This document shows positions 5,907 to 13,784 of a stretch of DNA of 13,815 nt, in pieces. This stretch comes from Deltaproteobacteria bacterium (GTDB taxonomy: Bacteria; Desulfobacterota; Desulfobacteria; Desulfobacterales; C00003060), in the NCBI GenBank assembly GCA_019309815.1, contig JAFDFO010000092.1, positions 1 to 13,815 on the forward strand, given 5' to 3'. The notes beneath the pieces were generated by a model. It saw only the letters and a list, made by a program, of their open reading frames with translations. It made no database searches and had not been told where the DNA came from. How positions within the stretch are numbered: the first letter of the stretch is position 1; each line of letters starts with the position of its first letter. The position numbers were made by a program, and so were the translations under genes.

Positions 5907-7943
5907 CTAGACCAGGAACGGGACCATCAAAAGAGCCACGACGTTCAGGATCTTGATCATCGGATTGACTGCTGGGCCTGCCGTGTCCTTGTACGGATCG
6001 CCGACTGTATCGCCTGTAACAGCAGCCTTGTGGGAGTCGCTTCCCTTACCGCCAAGGTGGCCATCCTCAATATACTTCTTGGCATTATCCCAGGCCGCGC
6101 CTCCTGTGGTCATGGAAATAGCCACGAAGACACCCGTGACGATACTACCGATCAACACGGCCCCAAGGGCAACCGGGCCAAGCAGAACCCCGACTACAAT
6201 TGGCACGACGACCGGGATAAGGGCGGGCACGACCATTTCTTTCAGGGCAAAGCGTGTCACGATGTCCACGCAGGCCGCGTAATCGGGCTTTGCGGTACCT
6301 TCCATAATCCCGGGGATTTCCCGGAATTGCCGTCGCACTTCAATGACGACCTGGCCACCGGCTTTTCCCACGGCCATCATGGCAATAGAGGCAAAGAGAT
6401 AGGGAAGGAGTCCCCCGATGAAAAGGCCGACGATGACGTGCACGTCGCCTAGCTCGAAAACCAAGGCTCCTGCCGTACTGCCGGCAGCATGGGCGGCTTC
6501 AGTCAGATCCTGCATATAAGCAGCAAAAAGAACCAGGGCTGCGAGGGCGGCAGAACCAATGGCATACCCCTTGGTCACGGCCTTGGTCGTATTGCCGACT
6601 GCATCCAGGGGATCGGTCACGGCGCGGACACTCTCATCCATGCCTGCCATTTCGGCAATACCACCTGCATTGTCGGTGATCGGCCCGTAGGCATCAATAG
6701 CAATGACCATACCGGTCATGGAGAGCATGCTCATAGCGGCCAGGGCGATCCCAAAGATACCTGCCAAGCTATGAGCTATCCAGATTGAAGCACAGATCAG
6801 GAGAACGGGAATGGCCGTGGACTGCATACTGACCGCAAGACCTGCAATAATGTTGGTACCATGTCCTGTGGTCGAAGCCTGGGCAATCCCTTTAACCGGG
6901 CCTCTCACCCCTGTGTAGTATTCGGTTATGATCACGATGCCGACCGTGAGGACGAGACCGATCAGCGTGGTAAAGTAGAGGTTTATGACCGGAATACCCA
7001 AGCCCCCCATCATCTTCACGGTTGCGAAATAGAACACAACACCAGCCATAATGGCTGCGCCGAACATCCCCTTATAGAGGGCACCCATGATATACTGGCT
7101 ACCACTACCCAGCCTAACAAAGTAGCTGGCAATGATGGAAGTTATGATGGAGATGGCCCCCAGCACAAGCGGAAAGGTGACCGCGTTATGGTAAACTTCT
7201 GCCCCAACCTTAGCCTCAGGGAAGAGCAGATGGGCCAGCAGCATGGCAGCCACAGCAGTGACCGCGTAAGTCTCAAAGAGGTCTGCGGCCATACCTGCGC
7301 AGTCACCCACATTGTCACCCACGTTGTCGGCAATGGTTGCAGGGTTTCTGGGATCATCTTCCGGAATCCCGACCTCAACTTTGCCCACGAGGTCCGCACC
7401 CACATCTGCGCCCTTGGTGAAGATGCCTCCGCCAAGTCGGGCAAATATGGAAATCAGGCTTCCCCCGAATCCCAGGGCGATCAGTGCCCTGATGTCATGG
7501 GTCAGGTGGTAGAAGCCTGCCACGGATAAAAGGGCAAGGCCTGCCACCAGCATGCCGGTGACCGTCCCTCCTCTAAAGGCCATGGAGAGCCCGGCTGCGA
7601 GCCCATGCTTGGAGGCTTCTGCCGTGCGCACATTCGCAATAACCGATACGCGCATGCCGACATAACCTGCAATGTAAGAGGCTGTGGCCCCGATCACGAA
7701 ACCGACAGCCGTCGTAATCCCAAGAGTGGCCCCGATAATGACCACGATTACACCAGCGGCTATGATAATTGTCTTCATCTGGCGGTTCAGGTAGGCTATG
7801 GCCCCTTCTTTGATCGCCTGAGCGATTTCGGTCATCTTTTCATCCCCTGCCGGGGCCTTTTTTACAGCGCCAGCCAGACCCAGCGCGAAAATTACACCTA
7901 CCGCACCAATAAGTGCACAATAAAGCTCAATACTTGCAGTCAT
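5907..7943 (-). CDS. hppA: K+-independent H+-translocating membrane pyrophosphatase
   Basis: This 678-residue integral membrane enzyme hydrolyses PPi and pumps protons across the inner membrane. The catalytic stretch at about 177-226 is complete (DVGADLVGKVEVGIPEDDP, then NVGDNVGDCAGMAADLFE), and the C-terminal signature GDTVGDPYKDTAGPAVNPMI is present at 644-663. At 450-457 it reads GNTTKAVT. Lys454 (in place of the Ala of K+-dependent enzymes) and Thr457 are the known marks of the K+-independent H+-pumping class. ATG 7943 has a GGAGG site 5 nt upstream and overlaps the pth stop codon as ATGA, implying translational coupling. Placement at the end of a biosynthetic operon suggests recycling of PPi made by translation and nucleotide synthesis. 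A terminator follows directly. Confidence 0.97.
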   Translation of the reverse strand: MTASIELYCALIGAVGVIFALGLAGAVKKAPAGDEKMTEIAQAIKEGAIAYLNRQMKTIIIAAGVIVVIIGATLGITTAVGFVIGATASYIAGYVGMRVSVIANVRTAEASKHGLAAGLSMAFRGGTVTGMLVAGLALLSVAGFYHLTHDIRALIALGFGGSLISIFARLGGGIFTKGADVGADLVGKVEVGIPEDDPRNPATIADNVGDNVGDCAGMAADLFETYAVTAVAAMLLAHLLFPEAKVGAEVYHNAVTFPLVLGAISIITSIIASYFVRLGSGSQYIMGALYKGMFGAAIMAGVVFYFATVKMMGGLGIPVINLYFTTLIGLVLTVGIVIITEYYTGVRGPVKGIAQASTTGHGTNIIAGLAVSMQSTAIPVLLICASIWIAHSLAGIFGIALAAMSMLSMTGMVIAIDAYGPITDNAGGIAEMAGMDESVRAVTDPLDAVGNTTKAVTKGYAIGSAALAALVLFAAYMQDLTEAAHAAGSTAGALVFELGDVHVIVGLFIGGLLPYLFASIAMMAVGKAGGQVVIEVRRQFREIPGIMEGTAKPDYAACVDIVTRFALKEMVVPALIPVVVPIVVGVLLGPVALGAVLIGSIVTGVFVAISMTTGGAAWDNAKKYIEDGHLGGKGSDSHKAAVTGDTVGDPYKDTAGPAVNPMIKILNVVALLMVPFLV

Positions 7944-8497
7944 ATTCTCCTCCCAACGTTACGTTCTTGAATTGTCTTACCATGAAATCGGTTCATTCCC
8001 TCTCTCAAACCCTTCAAGAGGATGGTCTCAACTGCCTCCTGTGCCATAGTGATAACCTTGTCCAGAGAGGCTTCCTGTTGAGCGTCAAATCTGTTAAGCA
8101 CGTATCCTCTCACCTCTTCCCCGGTGTCCGGACGGCCAATGCCAACGCGAACGCGGGCAAATGTGCCGCCGCCAAACGCCATTTTTATCTTTCCAAAGAC
8201 AATGTCAACGTCGTCATGAATAACCAGAAGATCGCTGGTGTCCAGCTTGAAGAAATTGGCCACGTTTCGAGCGGCCGGGCCGCTGAGATTCATATAGGCC
8301 ATAGGCTTGGCTAAGATCACTGGCAGTCCGTGCACTTTGCCAAGACCAAAAATACTCCCGAACTTCCGGCTATTCAGCGATATCCGGTGCCTGTGGGCCA
8401 GCCGATCAACCACCATGAACCCAACATTGTGCCGGGTACCCTGGTATGACCTCCCGGGATTCCCCAGGCCCACGATCAGCTGCCTACGTTCTGGCAT
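7940..8497 (-). CDS. pth: Peptidyl-tRNA hydrolase (Pth1 family) lacking a central active-site segment
   Basis: Pth frees stalled peptidyl-tRNAs by cleaving the ester between peptide and tRNA in the cytoplasm. The N-terminal signatures are present: VGLGNPG with Asn12, RHNVGF with His23 (general base), KPMAYMNLSG with Met69/Asn70, and IHDDVD with Asp95. The C-terminal half (RVRVGIGRP, then GYVLNRF) is also typical. Between GGG (109-111) and TFARVRVG (112 on), the segment that reads like (H/A)GGHNGLRSI..LG in ordinary Pth is missing, about 17 residues in frame. That segment carries the conserved His/Asn pair (H113/N114 in E. coli). The total of 185 residues looks near normal only because of extra terminal residues. 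Either the enzyme is crippled or altered, or the assembly has dropped ~51 nt. It lies 6 nt after rplY and overlaps hppA by 4 nt. Confidence 0.9.
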   Translation of the reverse strand: MPERRQLIVGLGNPGRSYQGTRHNVGFMVVDRLAHRHRISLNSRKFGSIFGLGKVHGLPVILAKPMAYMNLSGPAARNVANFFKLDTSDLLVIHDDVDIVFGKIKMAFGGGTFARVRVGIGRPDTGEEVRGYVLNRFDAQQEASLDKVITMAQEAVETILLKGLREGMNRFHGKTIQERNVGRRI

Positions 8498-8503
8498 CCA
8501 CTA

Positions 8504-9163
8504 CTATTCGGTAGAAGCCTCTTCCGGGGCTTCAACCTCCTCGCCTTCGACCTCTTCTCCCTCCTCGACTTCCTCTTCCTCAGGCAGTTCTTCTTCCTCC
8601 ACCGTCGGGGCCACAACGGTTAGAACTGTGAGATCCGCATCAGCCAAAATCTTTACCTTATCAATCAGTGCAAGGTCTCCAACGTGTATGGCATCGCCAA
8701 TGTCGAGGTCCGTCACATCGACCTGTATCTTGTCCGGCATGTCCGTGGGAAGACAGGATACTTCCAGCTCATGGCGCACGACCTGCAGAAAACCTCCGCG
8801 CTCGACGCCCTTGGACTTGCCCGTGACCTCCACGAGAATGCCCACCACAATTTTCTCATCAAGAGATATTTCGTAGAAATCAACATGCAGATATTGCTGG
8901 GCCACTGGAGTAGACTGGACCTCCTTTACCATCGCCGTGACATTTTGGGTGCCACCATTCTCGATGACGAGGTTGAAGATCACCTGCTCAGTGCCAGTGG
9001 TCTTGTAGATCTTGTCCAGTTCCAGCGGGGAAAGGGTAAGGGGGAGAGAATCCCTTTTTGGACCATAGAGTATTGCCGGGATCAGGCCTTCGCGCCTGAG
9101 TGTCCGGGCCGAGCCCTTACCGAAGGTATGTCTTTCTGTTACTTTGAGGTCAATAATTTCCAA
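8504..9163 (-). CDS. rplY: 50S ribosomal protein L25, long CTC/TL5 form
   Basis: This 219-residue protein binds 5S rRNA in the large subunit. Residues 1-95 form the L25 domain (GKGSARTLRREGLIPAILYG; YLHVDFYEI), residues ~100-185 the TL5/CTC C-terminal domain, and residues ~188-219 a Glu-rich acidic tail common in this longer form. The start is TTG at 9163, since a strong AAGGAGG (9177-9171) lies 7 nt upstream and the conserved N-terminus begins right there; no ATG is available. The gene sits between prs and pth, the widespread prs–ctc–pth order. The pth start follows its TAG after 6 nt with no clear ribosome site, so pth is probably translated by coupling. Confidence 0.95.
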   Translation of the reverse strand: MEIIDLKVTERHTFGKGSARTLRREGLIPAILYGPKRDSLPLTLSPLELDKIYKTTGTEQVIFNLVIENGGTQNVTAMVKEVQSTPVAQQYLHVDFYEISLDEKIVVGILVEVTGKSKGVERGGFLQVVRHELEVSCLPTDMPDKIQVDVTDLDIGDAIHVGDLALIDKVKILADADLTVLTVVAPTVEEEELPEEEEVEEGEEVEGEEVEAPEEASTE

Positions 9164-9170
9164 TGAGTTT

Positions 9171-9177
9171 CCTCCTT
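9171..9177 (-). promoter_or_regulatory. Shine-Dalgarno that fixes the TTG start of rplY
   Basis: AAGGAGG ends 7 nt before TTG 9163, an ideal spacing. It supports the rare start codon for a highly expressed ribosomal protein. Confidence 0.75.
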
Positions 9178-9223
9178 ACATTTCGCTACTTAGTCGTCCG
9201 TCACGACGGCCACATATTGCTCG

Positions 9224-10162
9224 CTACACGAACAGCGAACTGATCGAGCTGCCCGTGTGGCTCCTGTGAATGGCCTCCCCGAAGAGTTTGGAGACGGACA
9301 ACACGCGGACCTTGTCACACCCCTTTGCGTGTTCGGTGATGGGAATCGTGTTGGTCACTACAAGCGTTTCAATCTCGGATTCATTGATCCGCTCAATGGC
9401 CGGCCCCGAAAGCACGGCATGAGAAGCGCAGGCGTGGACCTTCGAAGCCCCGCGTTCTTTCAGGGCCAGTGCAGCCTGCGTTAGGGTGCCGGCTGTATCC
9501 ACCATGTCATCCAGGATAACTGCGGTCTTTCCATCTACGTCCCCGACGACGTTCATGGCCTTAGCCTGGTTAGGGGCGTCCCGTCGTTTATCAATGATTG
9601 CGAGCAGGGCATTAAGGCGCTTGGCAAAGGCCCTGGCCCTTTCTGCTCCACCAGCGTCTGGAGAGACGATGACGGTATCGTTTTTGAAATTGTTCTTAAT
9701 ATGCTGCAAAAGGACCGGCGCTGCAAAAAGGTTGTCAACAGGCACATTGAAAAATCCCTGGATTTGGCCTGCATGCAGATCCATCGTAATAACGCGGTTA
9801 GCCCCGGCCGTCTCGATGAGGTCCGCCACCAGTTTTGCCGTAATCGGCACACGTGGGGCTACCTTTTTGTCCTGACGGGCATATCCGTAATAGGGAATGA
9901 CCGCCGTGATCCGTTGCGCTGATGAACGTTTAAAGGCATCCATCATCAGCAAAAGCTCGACCAAATGGTCATTTACAGGAGTGCACGTGGACTGCAGGAT
10001 GAAAACATCCTTGCCTCTCACGTTTTCCCTGACTTCTATCTGGATTTCACCATCACTAAATCTCCTAATTTCGGCATCGCCCAACTTTATGCCGATGTGA
10101 CGGCAAACATCGTTCGCTAATTCGGGGTTGGAATTTCCAGCAAACAGGACAAGACTGTGCAT
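9224..10162 (-). CDS. prs: Ribose-phosphate pyrophosphokinase (PRPP synthetase)
   Basis: Prs makes 5-phosphoribosyl-1-diphosphate from ribose 5-phosphate and ATP, feeding purine, pyrimidine, His, Trp and NAD synthesis in the cytoplasm. The 312-residue length is standard. Visible motifs are the N-terminal FAGNSNPELA and RFSDGEIQIE; the flexible catalytic loop region YYGYARQDKK (~91-100); MDLHAGQIQGFF (127-138) with the conserved His130; SPDAGGAERA (167-176); and the PRPP-binding loop VILDDMVDTAGT (215-226). ATG 10162 is the conserved start, with only a weak ribosome site. It lies 74 nt downstream of the tRNA-Gln gene and 60 nt upstream of rplY, within the same operon. Confidence 0.98.
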   Translation of the reverse strand: MHSLVLFAGNSNPELANDVCRHIGIKLGDAEIRRFSDGEIQIEVRENVRGKDVFILQSTCTPVNDHLVELLLMMDAFKRSSAQRITAVIPYYGYARQDKKVAPRVPITAKLVADLIETAGANRVITMDLHAGQIQGFFNVPVDNLFAAPVLLQHIKNNFKNDTVIVSPDAGGAERARAFAKRLNALLAIIDKRRDAPNQAKAMNVVGDVDGKTAVILDDMVDTAGTLTQAALALKERGASKVHACASHAVLSGPAIERINESEIETLVVTNTIPITEHAKGCDKVRVLSVSKLFGEAIHRSHTGSSISSLFV

Positions 10163-10236
10163 TATAACCGTCTATGGCCGACTAAGCTCCTTGAATTGTT
10201 CCACCCTCAAAGACTCACTCCGCCAGATCGCTCATG

Positions 10237-10311
10237 TGGCTGGGGTGGGAGGATTCGAACCTCCGAATGCAGGATCCAAAATCCTGTGTCTTACCGCTTG
10301 ACTACACCCCA
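10237..10311 (-). tRNA. trnQ: tRNA-Gln (anticodon UUG), CCA encoded
   Basis: The minus strand folds as a complete 75-nt tRNA. The acceptor stem TGGGGTG pairs with CACCCCA, followed by discriminator G and an encoded CCA. The D arm is GTC..GAC-type, the anticodon stem is CAGGA/TCCTG around the loop TTTTGGA (anticodon TTG), and the T arm is GGAGG TTCGAAT CCTCC. It lies 9 nt after the ispE stop and 74 nt before prs, so it is probably cut from the operon transcript. This ispE–tRNA-Gln–prs order is known in deltaproteobacteria. Confidence 0.97.
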
Positions 10312-10320
10312 ACATACCTG

Positions 10321-11172
10321 TCAGGGAACCAGCAACTCCGCCAGAAAGGTTTCCCACTTCTTTCGACCCCTAATGCTGTCAAATGCGTTTTCGGCCACCT
10401 CCGCACTTGAAAACAGGCCGAACACACTCGGCCCGCTTCCCGACATAAGCGCTGTTTCGGCGCCAAGGTCGAGCAGGGCCCTCTCAATGATTTTTATCTC
10501 GGGAAACTTACCGGCGGTTACTTGCTCTAAATCATTACACAAAAAGTCTGTGACCTTGGACAAATCCCCCTGAAAGTAGCGATATTTAAAACTTTTTTCG
10601 CAATTTGTCAATGCTAAATTTAGGTTTTTGTAAACCCACGCCGTTGAAACCTCATATGGTGGACACACCAGGACCACAGACCTTGGCGACAAATATTTAC
10701 ACGCTTCCAGACGTTCGCCAATTCCACCGGCAATCGCCGGGCGTCTTAACAGAAAAAAGGGGACATCGGCTCCGACTTTGACTGCAATTTCCTTCAATTC
10801 CTCGTCTGTGAGCGGTGATCCATAGTGCTGGTTTAGCCCCATTAGCACGGCCGCGGCATTGCTGCTCCCACCACCTAGTCCCGCAGCCACAGGTATCACC
10901 TTGTCAATGAAAACAGCTACGCCATCGTCTATCGAAAGGGCATCAAAAAAAAGTGAAGCCGCCCGATATGCCAGATTCCGCTCGCCGTCGGGCACCTTGG
11001 GGTGCGGGCACTCCACGCTAGTGGTGGATTGATGAAAGGCGAGCACAACGGTGTCAAACAGACTGATTGGAGATAGAAGGGTGATGATTTCGTGGTACCC
11101 GTCTGGTCGTTTCCCCACAACTTTGAGAAAGAGATTAATCTTGGCAGGTGATGGTATGACCAGTCTATTCAT
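10321..11172 (-). CDS. ispE: 4-diphosphocytidyl-2-C-methyl-D-erythritol kinase
   Basis: IspE phosphorylates CDP-ME at the 2-hydroxyl in the non-mevalonate (MEP) isoprenoid pathway. The 283 residues from ATG 11172 equal the family's usual length. GHMP-kinase motifs are in order: PAKINLFLKVVGKRPDGYHE (9-28) with the substrate-binding Lys11; the ATP-binding glycine-rich motif PVAAGLGGGSSNAAA (94-108); the catalytic Asp136 in VGADVPFF; and the third motif MSGSGPSVFGLF (243-254). The frame stays open upstream to 11358, but that extension is translated from GC-rich repeat sequence and is not conserved, so ATG 11172 is preferred even though no strong ribosome site precedes it. It is the first gene of the operon that continues through the tRNA to hppA. 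Confidence 0.95.
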   Translation of the reverse strand: MNRLVIPSPAKINLFLKVVGKRPDGYHEIITLLSPISLFDTVVLAFHQSTTSVECPHPKVPDGERNLAYRAASLFFDALSIDDGVAVFIDKVIPVAAGLGGGSSNAAAVLMGLNQHYGSPLTDEELKEIAVKVGADVPFFLLRRPAIAGGIGERLEACKYLSPRSVVLVCPPYEVSTAWVYKNLNLALTNCEKSFKYRYFQGDLSKVTDFLCNDLEQVTAGKFPEIKIIERALLDLGAETALMSGSGPSVFGLFSSAEVAENAFDSIRGRKKWETFLAELLVP

Positions 11173-11256
11173 GTGGCCAAACTTAGGGACTTTGCCCCAA
11201 CCGGCACGCCAGCCTGCCGTTGCCAGGCCCGTCCGCCAACCCGTCTGCCACTGCGA

Positions 11257-11303
11257 GGCACGAGCGGGCAGATCGGCGAAGCCGGGCGGGCACGAGCGGG
11301 CAG
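11257..11303. repeat. GC-rich direct repeat upstream of ispE
   Basis: The 15-mer GGCACGAGCGGGCAG occurs at 11257-11271 and 11289-11303, 32 nt apart, within a GC-rich stretch (about 11190-11320) unlike the flanking DNA. It resembles dispersed intergenic repeats of Desulfobacterota. Two copies with a 17-nt gap do not make a CRISPR array. Confidence 0.6.
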
Positions 11304-11344
11304 GCATTTCACGGGGCAGACGCCGAGATTGCGGAAAATGGCCA

Positions 11345-11374
11345 TTTATGGATGGCACCCATAAGCCATCTCAA
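11345..11374 (-). promoter_or_regulatory. Candidate promoter of the ispE operon
   Basis: Minus-strand TTGAGA (11374-11369; 5 of 6) and CATAAA (11350-11345; 4 of 6) are 18 nt apart. It would give a leader of about 165 nt running through the GC-rich repeat stretch. This is a by-eye match only. Confidence 0.25.
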
Positions 11375-11417
11375 AAATCCCAATCAGGCTTCAAAGCCGA
11401 GACGGCAGACTGATTCC

Positions 11418-11491
11418 GGAGTGTTGGAGTAGCCGACTTCGCCATAGTAGCCAACGGCTACGACGGCTGAACTGGAGTATTGGAGTGTTGG
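11418..11491. repeat. Dispersed-type repeat cluster between htrA and ispE
   Basis: GGAGTGTTGGAGT (11418-11430) recurs as GGAGTATTGGAGT (11474-11486, followed by GTTGG). Between them a small inverted repeat GTAGCC/GGCTAC (11447-11452, 11456-11461; 3-nt loop) is present. Farther on, 11600-11645 has GTCAGTAGTCAGGGG and TTACGCG words also typical of iterated intergenic sequence. The whole 11173-11690 gap (518 bases) contains repeats and one candidate promoter but no gene I can support. Confidence 0.5.
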
Positions 11492-11690
11492 TTATGAAAA
11501 AAGCAGTTGTTCTTTCGTTCTTTTCCCATTACTCCCGCTCTTTGAGGCTTGCCGACTGGACTACCAGGCCTTAAATGTGTTTCTGAGATAGCTACCAAGT
11601 CAGTAGTCAGGGGTTGTGAGTTACGCGTTGCGGTTTGGGGGGTTGGCATTCAGCGCAACCTTGCGCAAAATCCAAAATAGCATAACTACT

Positions 11691-13193
11691 CTATTTGATT
11701 ATGTTAAGTGCCAAGAAACCCCTTCTTCTTTTTACGAGCAGAGAGATCGTGTCCCCTTTCTCTACTCCCTTGATCTTTGAATCATAGTCTTTGAGGGTTT
11801 TGATGGCCTTGTGATCTATTTCCAGGATAAGGTCCCCCTGTTGGACATCAGCCTTGTCAGCCGGGCCACCCTGTTCGACACTCACGACCACAATCCCTTC
11901 GTCCTCTGAAAGGTTGAATTGCCTGGCTATCTCTTTTGTGAGGACGGCAACTGTCATGCCAAGATCAGTCTGTTCCGCAGGCTGCTTCATGGCAAGGGTC
12001 TCTTTGTCCTCAGTCCGTTTAGTGATTTGTACCCGAAAGGTGCGTTCCTTTCCCTCTCTGATGCCCTTGAGGGTGATTTCCCCTCCGACGGGGATTTCCG
12101 CTATCTTCTGAGATAAATCCCGACTGTCCTCAATCTTTTCTCCATCTACCTCGGTGATCACGTCCTTTGGCTTGATCCCTGCCTTGTCGGCCGGGTCTCC
12201 CTTGAAGACCTCCCCGACCAGGGCACCCTTGCCGTCCTTTACACCATAATACTCCGCAAGGTCCGGCGACAGGTCTTGAATGCTTACACCGAGCCAACCT
12301 CTCGTGACTGTCCCCGAGGCCTTTAGTTGATCGATAATCCCTTTGGCCATGTTGATTGGAATGGCAAAGCCGATCCCGACATTCCCGCCGCTCCTGGAGA
12401 AGATGGCGGTGTTTATTCCAACAACTTCGCCCCTCATGTTTAGGAGCGGTCCACCGCTGTTTCCGGGATTGATCGAGGCATCTGTCTGGATGAAATCGTC
12501 ATAGGGTCCTGAGCCGATCACACGACCCTTGGCACTTACAATACCGGCGGTTACCGTGTGCTCCAGCCCAAAAGGGCTTCCTATTGCCACAACCCACTCA
12601 CCCACTTTCAGGATATCAGAATCCCCCAACTTGACTGTCTGAGAGCCTTTCCATGACTCTACCTTGATCAGGGCAATGTCGGTCTTTACATCTCGGCCAA
12701 CGATTTTGGCGTCATATTCTTTGCCGTTCTTCAACTTCACCTTGATCTTGTCAGCATTCTCAATCACATGGTTATTAGTTACAATGTAGCCTTCCTTATC
12801 AACGCAAAATCCCGAACCAAGGCTTCGCTGTTTAAACTCCCGGCGTGGGACATCTCCAAAGAACTTTTCAAAGAAGTCACGAAAGGGATCATCGTTCCCG
12901 AAAGGACCCTGGAAGTGTCTGAAAGCTTGTCCGCCTCCCTTGACCACCTTTTCCGTTCGAACATTGACCACAGCGGGGCTTACCGCCAAAGCCACATCGG
13001 TGAAGCTGGCTGGAACCATAACGGTTGACGATGGATTCACAGCCGAAACAGTGGAAGGCGGGCTCACGGCAGAGGTGTCTTGCGTGACGTTGAATCCAGC
13101 GGCCAGGAAAATACCTATCACGATAGAGGTCAATGCTACGAACAAAACAAGAAGGTGCACGCCTCTTCTCTTATTCGATTTGTTGGAAATCAT
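11691..13193 (-). CDS. htrA: HtrA/Do-family periplasmic serine protease
   Basis: This 500-residue envelope protease and chaperone degrades misfolded proteins. An N-terminal hydrophobic segment (12-33) after a basic start is a signal peptide or membrane anchor; no lipobox Cys is seen. A Ser/Pro/Val-rich linker leads to the trypsin-like domain (~63-290) with a complete triad: His142 (TNNHVIEN), Asp172 (TDIALIKVE) and Ser246 (NPGNSGGPL). The GGQAFRHF..FRDFFEKFFGD stretch near 87-113 is the LA-loop region of DegP/DegQ-type enzymes. Two PDZ domains follow (~297-395 and ~408-500), as in Do/DegP rather than DegS. ATG 13193 has AAAGGAGG 7 nt upstream. It lies 55 nt downstream of the DUF1844 gene, likely one transcript. 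I see no obvious terminator after it. Confidence 0.97.
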   Translation of the reverse strand: MISNKSNKRRGVHLLVLFVALTSIVIGIFLAAGFNVTQDTSAVSPPSTVSAVNPSSTVMVPASFTDVALAVSPAVVNVRTEKVVKGGGQAFRHFQGPFGNDDPFRDFFEKFFGDVPRREFKQRSLGSGFCVDKEGYIVTNNHVIENADKIKVKLKNGKEYDAKIVGRDVKTDIALIKVESWKGSQTVKLGDSDILKVGEWVVAIGSPFGLEHTVTAGIVSAKGRVIGSGPYDDFIQTDASINPGNSGGPLLNMRGEVVGINTAIFSRSGGNVGIGFAIPINMAKGIIDQLKASGTVTRGWLGVSIQDLSPDLAEYYGVKDGKGALVGEVFKGDPADKAGIKPKDVITEVDGEKIEDSRDLSQKIAEIPVGGEITLKGIREGKERTFRVQITKRTEDKETLAMKQPAEQTDLGMTVAVLTKEIARQFNLSEDEGIVVVSVEQGGPADKADVQQGDLILEIDHKAIKTLKDYDSKIKGVEKGDTISLLVKRRRGFLALNIIK

Positions 13194-13248
13194 TACTGCG
13201 CCTCCTTTAACAACTCGGACGAAGCTCTGGCTGTGTCCGAATACTCAA

Positions 13249-13665
13249 CTATTCCGTCTCTTTTATGTAGCGCATCCTTAAATCGTACAGGATGTTCTTG
13301 AAAAGCTGTTCCTCGTCGGATGTAAGGTTTCCCCTGGTCTTTTCTTCCAGCATCGCCAAGATGTCGATGGTATGTTTTGCCATAGGAAGGTTCTTTGTCT
13401 TCTCGCCGCTTGCAGGGTCTGGTATTTCGCCAAAGTGGAGAAGGGCTGAAGAACTGAGAGAGAAGATAAAGGTGGCGAAATTGACTTCGGGAAACTGTCC
13501 TTCCTCGGCGGCCGGCTCGCCGTCACCGGGGGGTGTTTCCTCTTCTGTCGCTTTCTCTTTTTCTTCTACTTCCTGCGGTTCCTCGGGCGAGGGTTCTCCT
13601 GTTGCTGAAGAGAACGTGCGTTTGTCTTTTATCACGAATCCTTTTTCTTCTTCTTCTTCTGCCAT
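13249..13665 (-). CDS. DUF1844-domain protein
   Basis: This is a 138-residue protein of unknown function. The N-terminal ~58 residues are a low-complexity, Glu/Pro-rich acidic tail, probably disordered. Residues ~60-135 match DUF1844, a small helical domain common in Desulfobacterota and related phyla: a VNFATFIFSLSSSALLHFGE core, then PDPASGEKTKNLPMAKHTID and ILAMLEEKTRGNLTSDEE. No catalytic motif, signal peptide or membrane span stands out. ATG 13665 is chosen over the longer open frame (to 13734) because GGGAGG lies 5 nt before it and the longer N-terminus is not typical. Linkage to htrA might hint at an envelope or stress role, but that is only inference. Confidence 0.88.
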   Translation of the reverse strand: MAEEEEEKGFVIKDKRTFSSATGEPSPEEPQEVEEKEKATEEETPPGDGEPAAEEGQFPEVNFATFIFSLSSSALLHFGEIPDPASGEKTKNLPMAKHTIDILAMLEEKTRGNLTSDEEQLFKNILYDLRMRYIKETE

Positions 13666-13754
13666 GGTCGCCTCCCTTAATTGAGACTTGCTGTTTTTCT
13701 CACGGTACGTGCAGACAACATATTTATGGATCATTTCCCGATTAGTTGTAGTTA

Positions 13755-13784
13755 ATTAGAGTGAAATAAGTGTGTCATCTCCAA
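13755..13784 (-). promoter_or_regulatory. Candidate promoter for DUF1844–htrA
   Basis: Minus-strand TTGGAG (13784-13779; 4 of 6) and TCTAAT (13760-13755; 5 of 6) with 18-nt spacing, about 90 nt upstream of the DUF1844 start in an AT-rich stretch. No convincing sigma32 or sigma54 site was seen. Confidence 0.3.

Noticed and set aside
5820..7529. Several plus-strand open frames of 99-222 codons opposite hppA
   Set aside because: They are antisense shadows of a highly conserved gene, with His/Asp/Gly-rich composition typical of reverse-frame translation of membrane proteins.
11257..11303. Direct repeats considered as a CRISPR array
   Set aside because: There are only two copies with a 17-nt gap, no further units and no cas genes.
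11173..11358. 62-residue N-terminal extension of ispE
   Set aside because: It is translated from GC-rich repeats, is absent from the family, and IspE from ATG 11172 has exactly the usual 283 residues.
11458..11649. 63-codon minus-strand open frame in the htrA–ispE gap
   Set aside because: It has no ribosome site or domain and lies wholly in repeat-like sequence.
11653..11666. GCGCAA-CC-TTGCGC palindrome after htrA, considered as a terminator
   Set aside because: The 2-nt loop is too small as written, the stem is short, and no T-run follows on either strand.
13666..13734. Longer start (23 extra residues) for the DUF1844 protein
   Set aside because: A good GGGAGG site sits directly before ATG 13665 and the acidic N-terminus starting there is typical; the extension crosses that ribosome site.
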